Below, piece after piece: positions 1-5,736 of a stretch of DNA of 5,736 nucleotides (position 1 is its first letter; each line of letters starts with the position of its first letter). The notes under the pieces are model-generated. The model was not told the DNA's origin. It did not search any database and saw only the letters and a list, made by a program, of their open reading frames with translations. The position numbers were made by a program, and so were the translations under genes. The DNA lies in NCBI GenBank assembly GCA_027066725.1, contig JAMONC010000343.1:1-5736 (forward strand), given 5' to 3'. The DNA comes from Desulfobacterales bacterium (GTDB lineage Bacteria > Desulfobacterota > Dissulfuribacteria > Dissulfuribacterales > JAMONC01).

Positions 1-2475
1 TATATTTTTCAAAATTTCTTTTGCTCGATTTATCACTTCTTTTGGTATTCCTGCAAGAGCAGCAACTTGTATTCCATAACTTTTATTGGTAGCTCCTTCT
101 TTTAATTGATGTAAAAAAACTATATTCTCTTGCCATTCTTTAACCGCTACATGCAAGTTTTTTACCTTAGAATTTTCATAAGATAATTTTGTAAGTTCAT
201 GATAATGAGTAGCAAACATAGTCTTTATACCACCATCTTTTTTTAAAAGATATTCAGCAACAGCCCATGCAATAGAAAGTCCATCATAAGTACTCGTTCC
301 TCTACCAATTTCATCTAATATAACAAGGCTTTTTGATGTTGCATTATGTAATATGTTAGCAGTTTCACTCATCTCAACCATAAAAGTACTTTTGCCTCTA
401 GACAGATAATCTGTTGCCCCTACTCTAGTAAATATTCTATCTACAAGGCCTATTCTTGCTGAATCTGCAGGTACAAAACTCCCCATTTGAGCCATGAGCA
501 CTATAAGAGCTGTTTGTCTTAAGATTGTTGATTTACCAGCCATGTTGGGACCAGTAATAATCAAGAGTTGGTAATTTGATCTATCTAACATGATATCATT
601 TGGCACAAATTTTCCTAAACCTAAACTTCTTTCTACTACAGGATGTCTACCTGCTATTATTTCTATTTCATCAAAATCTCCTATTTCTGGTCTAACATAT
701 TTATACTTATCAGCTACTTCACAAAGAGATATTAAACAATCTATTATAGCTAAAGCATTTGCTGTTCTCTGAATACGATTTACCTGATCAGCAACACTTT
801 TTCTTATCTGATTAAAAATAGATTGTTCCAGAGTCTTTGCCTTTTCTGAAGCAGATAATATTTTAGTTTCTAGTTCTTTTAATTCAGGAGTTATATATCT
901 TTCAGAAGAAACTAGCGTTTGTTTTCTAATATAGTAATCTGGTACTAATCTAGACTGAGCTTTACTTACTTCAATATAATAACCAAAAACTTTATTAAAT
1001 CCTATTCTAAGATTTGAAATACCTGTTTTTTCTTTTTCTCTTGCCTCTATCTTTGCTAAATAAGACTTTGCATGATGCTGTATGTCTAATAATTCATCCA
1101 ATTCTTTTGAGAATCCCTTTTTTATAACTCCTCCATCTTTAATATGGATAGAAGGCTCTTCTTTTATTGATTTTGAAATTAAATCCACAACATCTTTTAA
1201 TTCATCTAATTCAGAGGCAAGCTTATCTAAAAGTATAGGAAGAGCTCTTATCTTTAGTAAAAGTTCTTTTATTTTTGGTATATTTTCTAAAGAATTTTTT
1301 ATACTTAAAAGATCTCTAGGTGTAGCAGTAAAAAGACATACTCTAGAAATAAGTCTCTCAAGATCATATACATTACAAAGTAATTTTATTATTTTCTTTC
1401 TTAAAGAAAAATTTTCAAGAAAAGTGGTAATAACAGCCTGCCTTTTCTCTATTTCTTTTATATCTTTTAAAGGATATAATATCCATTTTTTTAAGAGCCT
1501 TCCGCCCATAGCAGTTACAGTTTGGTCTAATACTTCAAGGAGAGTAGATCTTTTACTTTGATCTAAAGAATTAGCAATTAATTCTAGATTTCTCTTTGAA
1601 GATTCATCTAAGACAAGATAATTAGATAAGTTATAAAAAGTTATACCATTTATTGGTATAGAAAGGGTTTTTTGAGTTTTTAGAACATAATCTAATAAAG
1701 CACTTGATGATACTATAGAAAGCTGTTTATTTTCTATTCCAAAACCTTCAAGGCTTATAGTATTAAAAAATTTTAATAATTTATCTTTTGCTTTTTCTTC
1801 ACTAAACCATTCTTTTTCTCCATAAGTTATATAAATATCTTCTAATGCTTGAGAAATCTTTCTTATATAATCAGAATTCTTTAATTGCGGAGATACCAAG
1901 AGTTCTTTTGGCTCTAATCTAAAAAGTTCTCCTAATAATTCATCTTCACTAGTAAGTTCTGTAGTTTTAAATTCACCTGTAGATAAATCAATATAAGAAA
2001 TTCCCCATTTATCTTTTTTAAGATGTTTAAATATAGACACTAAGAAATTATTATCTTTTGCATTTAGAGCATCTTGGTTTGTTAATAGTCCTGGCGTTAA
2101 TATTCTTATAACTTCCCTTTTTACTATACCTTTTGCAGCAGTAGGATCTTCAACTTGCTCACATATTGCAACTTTATAACCTGCTTTTACAAGTTTTGTA
2201 ATATAAGGTTCTGCTGCATGAGCAGGTACTCCACACATCGGTATAGGATTTTCTTTATTTTTATCTCTAGTAGTAAGGGTAATTTCTAAAATCTTTGAAG
2301 CTATATGAGCATCTTCAAAAAACATCTCATAAAAATCACCTAACCTAAAAAATAAAATGGCATCTTTATATTGGGATTTAATATTAAGATATTGCTCCAA
2401 CATTGGAGTTATAGTCTGAGAATCTTTTGACCTCTTTTTAAGGCTTTTTTTTAAAATTTCATAAGAAACAGCCAT
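1..2475 (-). CDS. mutS: DNA mismatch repair protein MutS (3' end cut by window edge)
   Basis: MutS recognises base mismatches and small loops after replication and uses ATP to recruit MutL. I translated 825 codons from the ATG at 2475 to base 1 with no stop or frameshift. Visible landmarks: TPMLEQY (about residues 23-29) opening the mismatch-binding domain; GDFYEMF with the mismatch-stacking Phe48 and Glu50; a long helical core and clamp (about 280-560); GRHPVVE at about 609; Walker A GPNMAGKST at 642-650; the STFMVEM signature near 690; Walker B LVILDE with D721/E722, followed by IGRGTSTYDG; and the ATHYHEL switch near 755. The open frame ends in a GIPKEVINRAKEIL stretch, typical shortly before the MutS C-terminus. 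MutS proteins usually have about 850-880 residues, so probably only the C-terminal tail is missing. The ATG at 2475 is the first usable start after an in-frame stop at 2506-2508. It leaves a slightly long basic leader (22 residues before TPM) and has no well-placed Shine-Dalgarno. It is divergent from the FmdE gene. The identification is secure; the start is less so. Confidence 0.97.
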   Translation of the reverse strand, partial: MAVSYEILKKSLKKRSKDSQTITPMLEQYLNIKSQYKDAILFFRLGDFYEMFFEDAHIASKILEITLTTRDKNKENPIPMCGVPAHAAEPYITKLVKAGYKVAICEQVEDPTAAKGIVKREVIRILTPGLLTNQDALNAKDNNFLVSIFKHLKKDKWGISYIDLSTGEFKTTELTSEDELLGELFRLEPKELLVSPQLKNSDYIRKISQALEDIYITYGEKEWFSEEKAKDKLLKFFNTISLEGFGIENKQLSIVSSSALLDYVLKTQKTLSIPINGITFYNLSNYLVLDESSKRNLELIANSLDQSKRSTLLEVLDQTVTAMGGRLLKKWILYPLKDIKEIEKRQAVITTFLENFSLRKKIIKLLCNVYDLERLISRVCLFTATPRDLLSIKNSLENIPKIKELLLKIRALPILLDKLASELDELKDVVDLISKSIKEEPSIHIKDGGVIKKGFSKELDELLDIQHHAKSYLAKIEAREKEKTGISNLRIGFNKVFGYYIEVSKAQSRLVPDYYIRKQTLVSSERYITPELKELETKILSASEKAKTLEQSIFNQIRKSVADQVNRIQRTANALAIIDCLISLCEVADKYKYVRPEIGDFDEIEIIAGRHPVVERSLGLGKFVPNDIMLDRSNYQLLIITGPNMAGKSTILRQTALIVLMAQMGSFVPADSARIGLVDRIFTRVGATDYLSRGKSTFMVEMSETANILHNATSKSLVILDEIGRGTSTYDGLSIAWAVAEYLLKKDGGIKTMFATHYHELTKLSYENSKVKNLHVAVKEWQENIVFLHQLKEGATNKSYGIQVAALAGIPKEVINRAKEILKNI

Positions 2476-2499
2476 TTGAGTTATATAATATACCTCAAA
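2475..2499 (-). promoter_or_regulatory. Hairpin overlapping the mutS start codon and its only SD-like sequence
   Basis: Read on the minus strand, TTTGAG (2499-2494) pairs with CTCAAA (2480-2475), giving six outer base pairs. After one G/A mismatch, TATA pairs with TATA (four inner pairs) around a three-base loop. The 3' arm ends on the A of the mutS ATG. The 5' arm contains GAGGT, the only Shine-Dalgarno-like sequence upstream of mutS, and it lies 16 bases from the ATG, farther than normal. If the hairpin forms in the mRNA it would hide both the SD and part of the start codon. The same inverted repeat could instead be a DNA operator. The pairing is seen directly; any regulatory role is inference. 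Confidence 0.45.
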
Positions 2500-2589
2500 A
2501 TAAAATTATTTTCATCTTACTTAGCTAATCAGTAGTTAAACAAGACGTCAAGTATAAAATAAGACAATAAAATTTTTATTATTTTTATC

Positions 2590-2618
2590 TTGACCGATAA
2601 AATATATAGAATTATTTA
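2590..2618 (+). promoter_or_regulatory. Possible sigma-70-type promoter for the FmdE-TauE unit
   Basis: TTGACC at 2590-2595 matches the -35 consensus at five of six positions. Seventeen bases downstream, TATTTA at 2613-2618 is only a poor -10. Better -10-like matches nearby (TAGAAT at 2607-2612, TATAAA at 2619-2624) are at the wrong spacing. In such AT-rich DNA, -10-like sequences occur by chance, so this is a weak prediction. If real, the 5' leader would be about 20-25 bases and would hold the ribosome binding site at 2635. Confidence 0.25.
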
Positions 2619-2634
2619 TATAAATAAATTTTTT

Positions 2635-2641
2635 AGGAGGT
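2635..2641 (+). promoter_or_regulatory. Ribosome binding site that fixes the FmdE gene start
   Basis: AGGAGGT lies five bases before the ATG at 2647, an almost perfect anti-16S match at good spacing. The reading frame is open upstream to a TTG at 2590, but that would add 19 residues unlike the family and has no binding site. This Shine-Dalgarno therefore decides the start at 2647. Confidence 0.9.
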
Positions 2642-2646
2642 ATAAA

Positions 2647-3279
2647 ATGAACTCTGAAATTAAAATAACAGATCCTGAATTAAAAGAAATGTTTGAACAT
2701 GCACTTTATTTTCATGGACATTTATGTCCTGCAATGCCTATTGGATTAAGAGCAGGAAACTTGGCTAGAAAAAAACTTGGTGTGGCAAGATCTCAAGATA
2801 AAGAATTAATGCTTTTATCAGAAACGAGCTCTGGACATGCCATGGCATGTTTTTTAGATGGAGTAATGGTAGCCACTGGTTGTACTTATGGAAAAGGAAA
2901 CTGTAAAAAACTAAATTATGGGAAATTAGCCTTTACTCTTATTGATAAAATTAATAATAAACAAGTACGAGTAAGCGTAAAGGCAGATTTTATTATAAAT
3001 GCTCTTCAAAATTCTCCTTTTATTGCAGAACGCAAAAAAGGCACTCCACCACAAGAAGTGGATAGAGAACTAGCAGTAGCTGCTGTAAATAAAGTGCTAT
3101 CTATACCAGATGAAGACCTTTTTATCATAAGTGATGTTACAGAATGCCAACTTAAAAAGGTATCAGGTACCTTTGAAGCTCACCTTTGTAAAGGATGTGG
3201 AGAAGCAGTTTATGCTAAGTGGTTAAGAATAAAAAATGGAGAATTATATTGTATAACTTGTTCTGGATATGACGATTAA
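2647..3279 (+). CDS. FmdE-family protein with C-terminal zinc ribbon
   Basis: This is a 210-residue soluble protein of the FmdE family, named after a gene beside molybdenum formylmethanofuran dehydrogenase in methanogens. The family's biochemical role is not established, and in bacteria it occurs without methanogenesis. The N-terminal domain carries the hallmark FHGHLCPAMPIG at 22-33 (H23, H25, C27), then HAMACFLDG (C68, D71), GCTYGKGNC at 78-86 (C79, C86) and FIAERK near 125-130. These Cys, His and Asp residues are likely metal ligands. A C-terminal zinc ribbon follows: CKGC at 181-184 and CITC at 202-205. The length suits the FmdE-plus-ribbon architecture. No signal peptide or membrane segment is visible, so it is probably cytoplasmic. 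The TauE/SafE gene follows after 51 bases without a terminator, suggesting one transcript. The family call is firm. A metal, sulfur or molybdenum/tungsten role is inference, and it should not be named a formylmethanofuran dehydrogenase subunit. Confidence 0.9.
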   Translation: MNSEIKITDPELKEMFEHALYFHGHLCPAMPIGLRAGNLARKKLGVARSQDKELMLLSETSSGHAMACFLDGVMVATGCTYGKGNCKKLNYGKLAFTLIDKINNKQVRVSVKADFIINALQNSPFIAERKKGTPPQEVDRELAVAAVNKVLSIPDEDLFIISDVTECQLKKVSGTFEAHLCKGCGEAVYAKWLRIKNGELYCITCSGYDD

Positions 3280-3330
3280 AAAATATTAAGCTAAAAAATT
3301 CATAAATTAAAAAAGGAGATAAATAAAATA

Positions 3331-4083
3331 ATGGGCATCTATTTGGGTGTAAGTGTAGTAATACTTGCTCTAGCCTTTATCTTTTCTATGCTTGGACTTG
3401 GCGGAGCAATGTTATATATACCCGTATTTAAATGGTTTGGTTTTAACTTTAAGACTGTAGCAATACCTACAGGACTATTTCTAAATGGCATAACAGCTAC
3501 ATCTGCGGCTATTTACTATATAAAAAATAAAATGGCTGATATAAAAGGGGCTATCCCAATGGTTATTACTTCTTTTTTGGGAGCCCCTGTTGGAGCATAT
3601 TTTACTAAATTTGTTCCTACATCTACATTAATAATTTTATTTGCTATAGGTATGGTTGCAGCAGGTAGTAGAATGCTTTTTTCTGCAGGACAAGCAGAAC
3701 CTACACAAATGATGCCCTATAAAAAACGAGCTATTATCACAGGAGTTGCTAGTTTTTTTATAGGAATGATTGCAGGATTATTAGGTATAGGTGGTGGATT
3801 TTTGTTTGTTCCTATGATGATAGCAGTTGGATACCCAACTAAAAAAGCTGCAGCAACCTCTGCTTTTATTGTAATATTTTCATCTTTTTCTGGATTTTTT
3901 GCACATGTTGCAGAAGGACACTTTGATTTTAAATTACTTATTTTTACCTCAATCGCAGTAATAATTGGCTCTCAAATAGGTGCCAGAGTAATGAAAGAGA
4001 AAATGAAGGCAAAATGGATCAAACAGGCATTTGGAGTTCTTTTAATATTAGTAGCTATAAAACTGGTATGGAAAATTTTATGA
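3331..4083 (+). CDS. TauE/SafE-family membrane transporter (YfcA-like)
   Basis: This 250-residue integral inner-membrane protein belongs to the TauE/SafE family. Characterised or proposed members export sulfite, sulfoacetate and other organic anions; this substrate is unknown. About eight hydrophobic segments are visible (roughly 4-24, 44-63, 72-92, 98-117, 135-163, 173-192, 202-220 and 232-249; some may be one or two helices). An internal duplication typical of the family shows as MLGLGGAMLYIPVF at 20-33 and LLGIGGGFLFVPMM at 150-163. A hydrophilic loop (about 119-133) separates the halves. The length matches the family. AAGGAGAT at 3313-3320 ends ten bases before the ATG, slightly long spacing, and no better start is near. 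The gene ends TGA with an in-frame TAA directly after it. Placement behind the FmdE gene suggests co-expression. The next gene is convergent, 5 bases away. The family is secure; the substrate is not predictable here. Confidence 0.92.
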   Translation: MGIYLGVSVVILALAFIFSMLGLGGAMLYIPVFKWFGFNFKTVAIPTGLFLNGITATSAAIYYIKNKMADIKGAIPMVITSFLGAPVGAYFTKFVPTSTLIILFAIGMVAAGSRMLFSAGQAEPTQMMPYKKRAIITGVASFFIGMIAGLLGIGGGFLFVPMMIAVGYPTKKAAATSAFIVIFSSFSGFFAHVAEGHFDFKLLIFTSIAVIIGSQIGARVMKEKMKAKWIKQAFGVLLILVAIKLVWKIL

Positions 4084-4088
4084 TAAGG

Positions 4089-5300
4089 TTACTTAGGTAT
4101 TAAAAAATAAATCTTACCATAAGCTCTTAAACTTCCAGCCAATGTTTCAGCCTTTTTCCCTTCTCCACAATATAGGTCTATTCTTTTAAATCCCTTTATT
4201 GCTGCGCCTTGATCAAAATTTAATGTAATTAAGTTAAAATTTTTTAATCCTTTTTTAAAAACTATAAGTGTTATTAATATAGGAGGATAAATACTTTGAT
4301 CCATTGCAATAGTTCTCATAGGAATAAGAGGTAAGCCTATTGAACCCAAAGGACCTCTATCTTCCCATTTAAAAAAGATATATCTCGGATTTTTTTCTAA
4401 AATTTCACTAAATCTTTTAGGATTCTTTTTTGCCCATTTTTCTATATCTTGCCAACTGAGTTTAGAATAAGGAAGTATTCCTTTATTTAGTAATATCATT
4501 CCAATACTTATATATGGTCTTCCATTTGAAGCTGCATAATGTATAAATCTTTTTGTTCCATTTATATCTAAAATTGCTGATCCTTGTATTTGAAGTACTA
4601 AAAGATCAATAGGAGATCTTAACCATGCTATAGGCTTAGCATTTATATTTCCATTCTTTATTCTTTCTTCTATCTCTTTTCTTGTAAAATATGGAATAAG
4701 CTGTCCCTTATAGACTCTTCCCCAAATGGTTTCATGAGGAAGACTCTTATCAAATAATGGAAGATATACCTGTATTAAATCAGAAGGTCTTTCATATATT
4801 GGATAACTAAACTCTTTATCTTTCTTATAACTAGCAATTAGTTCAGGTTCAAAGTAACCTGTAATTAGAACCTTATTTTTATTTTCATTTTTATGAAATA
4901 TTAAATCAATTATATAATCCCAAATAGTTTCTTTTTTTGATAATGTATATATATTAAAATATTTTGTTAGATCTTTAATAGATATACTATGTTTTTGTTT
5001 TATTAGATATTTTAGATTAATAAGAGAAATTTTTAATTTATTAGATGTAAATTTTTGTTTATTAAATAAGAAAATTTTTTTAGGATGATTAGATAAATAA
5101 TTAACTGATTCGTTTATAGCTTTTATTAATTGTGTTTCATTACCATTATCATATATACTTAAATTAGATACACTAATTTTTTTAAAAATATATTTTGTAG
5201 TTTTTTCATTAGAATTAGAGATATAAGTACAACTTACCAAAAAGTTAAAACTTATAATACAAATAAAAAGTATCTTGTATATATTAAATTTTTCCCTCAT
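4089..5300 (-). CDS. mltA: MltA-type membrane-bound lytic murein transglycosylase (lipoprotein)
   Basis: MltA enzymes cleave the glycan strands of peptidoglycan non-hydrolytically, forming 1,6-anhydro-muramyl ends, from the periplasmic face of the outer membrane. The 403-residue product starts with a lipoprotein signal: basic MREK, a hydrophobic stretch and lipobox LVSC with C24; Thr follows the Cys, consistent with outer-membrane sorting by the E. coli rule. A low-complexity Lys/Asn/Ile region (about 25-140) follows. The MltA domain shows TGYFEPEL (147-154), PYFTRKEI (203-210), LQIQGSA (236-242), a YAASNGRPYISIG stretch (255-267) and NPRYIFF (304-310). The C-terminal 3D domain has D334, D363 in DQGAAIKG and D375 in RIDLYCGEG; D375 aligns by eye with the proposed catalytic Asp. 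One usual glycine is Ala (GAAIKG) and Cys378 replaces an aromatic residue common there. The start overlaps the upstream small gene by 17 bases and has no clear Shine-Dalgarno, suggesting translational coupling. The function is likely, from conserved motifs. Confidence 0.92.
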   Translation of the reverse strand: MREKFNIYKILFICIISFNFLVSCTYISNSNEKTTKYIFKKISVSNLSIYDNGNETQLIKAINESVNYLSNHPKKIFLFNKQKFTSNKLKISLINLKYLIKQKHSISIKDLTKYFNIYTLSKKETIWDYIIDLIFHKNENKNKVLITGYFEPELIASYKKDKEFSYPIYERPSDLIQVYLPLFDKSLPHETIWGRVYKGQLIPYFTRKEIEERIKNGNINAKPIAWLRSPIDLLVLQIQGSAILDINGTKRFIHYAASNGRPYISIGMILLNKGILPYSKLSWQDIEKWAKKNPKRFSEILEKNPRYIFFKWEDRGPLGSIGLPLIPMRTIAMDQSIYPPILITLIVFKKGLKNFNLITLNFDQGAAIKGFKRIDLYCGEGKKAETLAGSLRAYGKIYFLIPK

Positions 5301-5487
5301 TAACTAATCTAGCAAAATGTTCAAAACTTCTATCATAAGTTCTTTCCGCATCTTTAGGAAAACAACATGCTGGCAGCTGCCTCATTTTTAAATGATATCT
5401 AATACATTCACAACATATTCCTTTTCTAGGACATGGTTCATATGTACAGTTACAAGTCTTTAAGTTTTTATCTTTTTGACATTCCAT
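5284..5487 (-). CDS. Small cysteine-rich protein, DUF6485-like
   Basis: This is a 67-residue soluble protein of unknown function that I recognise as DUF6485-like. It has nine cysteines in its first 42 residues: C3, C12, C14, C19, C25, C26, C28, C41 and C42, with H32 nearby. The spacing (CxC, CPRKGICCEC, then PACCFP) suggests a bound metal, either zinc or an iron-sulfur cluster; that is inference. The C-terminal half (about 45-67) is a charged helix without cysteines, beginning DAERTYDRSFEHF. There is no signal peptide, and the many reduced-type cysteines suit the cytoplasm of an anaerobe. The start is well supported: GGAGGT at 5498-5493 lies five bases before the ATG. The gene begins 14 bases after the gyrB stop and its end overlaps the mltA start by 17 bases, so it probably shares their transcript. 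The gene is real; its function is unknown. Confidence 0.88.
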   Translation of the reverse strand: MECQKDKNLKTCNCTYEPCPRKGICCECIRYHLKMRQLPACCFPKDAERTYDRSFEHFARLVNEGKI

Positions 5488-5501
5488 AATATACCTCCAT
5501 T

Positions 5502-5736
5502 TTAGATATCTAGCTCTTGTACTTCTAAAGCATGTGTCTGTATAAAATCTCTTCTAGGTTCTACTTTATCACCCATTAATGTAGTAAATAAACTTTCAGC
5601 TTCATCAGCATCTTTTATAGTTACTTTTAAGAGAGTTCTTTTAGAAGGATTCATTGTAGTTTCCCATAATTGATCAGGATTCATCTCTCCAAGGCCTTTG
5701 TATCTTTGAATCGTAATTCCTTTTCTACTTTCTTGC
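5502..5736 (-). CDS. gyrB: DNA gyrase subunit B, C-terminal end (5' part beyond window)
   Basis: Only the last 77 codons of the ATPase subunit of DNA gyrase are present; the frame is open through base 5735 and continues off the window. GyrB with GyrA introduces negative supercoils using ATP. The visible part is the conserved tail after the TOPRIM domain: RYKGLGEMNP, LWETTMNP, RTLLKVTI and LFTTLMGDKVEPRRDFI, ending ALEVQELDI. The MGDKVEPRR stretch favours GyrB over the paralogue ParE. An internal ATG at 5684 lies inside RYKGLGEM and is not a start. The next gene downstream on this strand is the small Cys-rich gene, 14 bases away, not gyrA, which often follows gyrB in related bacteria. Confidence 0.96.
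   Translation of the reverse strand, partial: QESRKGITIQRYKGLGEMNPDQLWETTMNPSKRTLLKVTIKDADEAESLFTTLMGDKVEPRRDFIQTHALEVQELDI

Larger units (their letters stand above)
2476..2646. other. Divergent mutS / FmdE intergenic region
   Basis: This is a 171-base, very AT-rich spacer from which mutS reads left and the FmdE gene reads right, so promoters for both are expected here. It contains the hairpin next to mutS and an inverted hexamer pair, GTCAAG at 2547-2552 and CTTGAC at 2589-2594. The right-hand copy could supply a -35 element for the FmdE gene. For mutS, only a weak pair is visible on the minus strand: TTGTTT at 2543-2538 and TAAGAT at 2519-2514, 18 bases apart. TATAAAAT at 2553-2560 is another -10-like stretch on the plus strand, without a matching -35. 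I see no small gene and no terminator. Confidence 0.6.

Noticed and set aside
590..772. 60-residue plus-strand open frame
   Set aside because: It is antisense to the ATPase region of intact mutS, has no family resemblance and no ribosome binding site.
1082..1561. 159-residue plus-strand open frame
   Set aside because: It lies wholly opposite the mutS core; its Ser/Phe/Ile-rich composition is what the complement of an AT-rich coding frame produces.
2545..2550. GACGTC palindrome as an operator
   Set aside because: The symmetry does not extend beyond six bases; a lone hexamer palindrome is expected by chance.
2590..2646. TTG start giving the FmdE-like protein 19 extra residues
   Set aside because: There is no binding site for it, while ATG 2647 has AGGAGGT at five bases. 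The extra residues are unlike the family and overlap the likely promoter.
3280..3330. Terminator between the FmdE and TauE genes
   Set aside because: The gap is A-rich but has no stem-forming inverted repeat or T-run, so co-transcription is more likely.
5502..5684. Independent 60-residue gene starting at 5684
   Set aside because: The frame continues upstream to the window edge as RYKGLGEM and beyond, so this is only the tail of gyrB.

Overview
The window (about 30% G+C by eye) comes from a low-GC, Gram-negative bacterium that uses the standard code (TAA and TGA both end genes). The Gram-negative call rests on the MltA-type lytic transglycosylase with a lipoprotein signal. The mix of a bacterial FmdE-family protein, a TauE/SafE carrier and a Cys-rich DUF6485-like protein resembles sulfate-reducing or related anaerobes of the Desulfobacterota. 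That placement is an inference from gene content; no marker here proves it.

Layout. (1) 1-2475, minus strand: mutS, the mismatch-recognition ATPase, intact except for its last few tens of residues, which lie beyond base 1. (2) 2476-2646: a 171-base AT-rich divergent intergenic region. It holds a short hairpin against the mutS start codon, a possible weak promoter facing right and a strong ribosome binding site for the next gene. (3) 2647-4083, plus strand: a two-gene unit of an FmdE-family zinc protein followed 51 bases later by a TauE/SafE-family membrane carrier. (4) 4089-5736, minus strand: a three-gene unit reading right to left. It starts with the 3' end of gyrB, continues 14 bases later with a 67-residue cysteine-rich protein, and ends with an mltA-like lipoprotein gene that overlaps the small gene by 17 bases. 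The two units converge at 4083/4089 with only 5 bases between stop codons and no evident terminator.

How the genes relate. mutS (DNA repair), gyrB (DNA supercoiling) and mltA (peptidoglycan turnover) are housekeeping genes. The small Cys-rich gene is tightly packed between gyrB and mltA and probably shares their transcript. The FmdE-TauE pair is the only accessory-looking unit. Its joint function is unknown; a link between metal or sulfur-compound handling and anion export is a guess. I found no RNA genes, mobile elements, CRISPR arrays or clear intrinsic terminators. Nothing here amounts to a demonstrably new system. The most curious items are the hairpin at the mutS start, the Cys-rich gene coupled to mltA, and the FmdE-TauE pairing.
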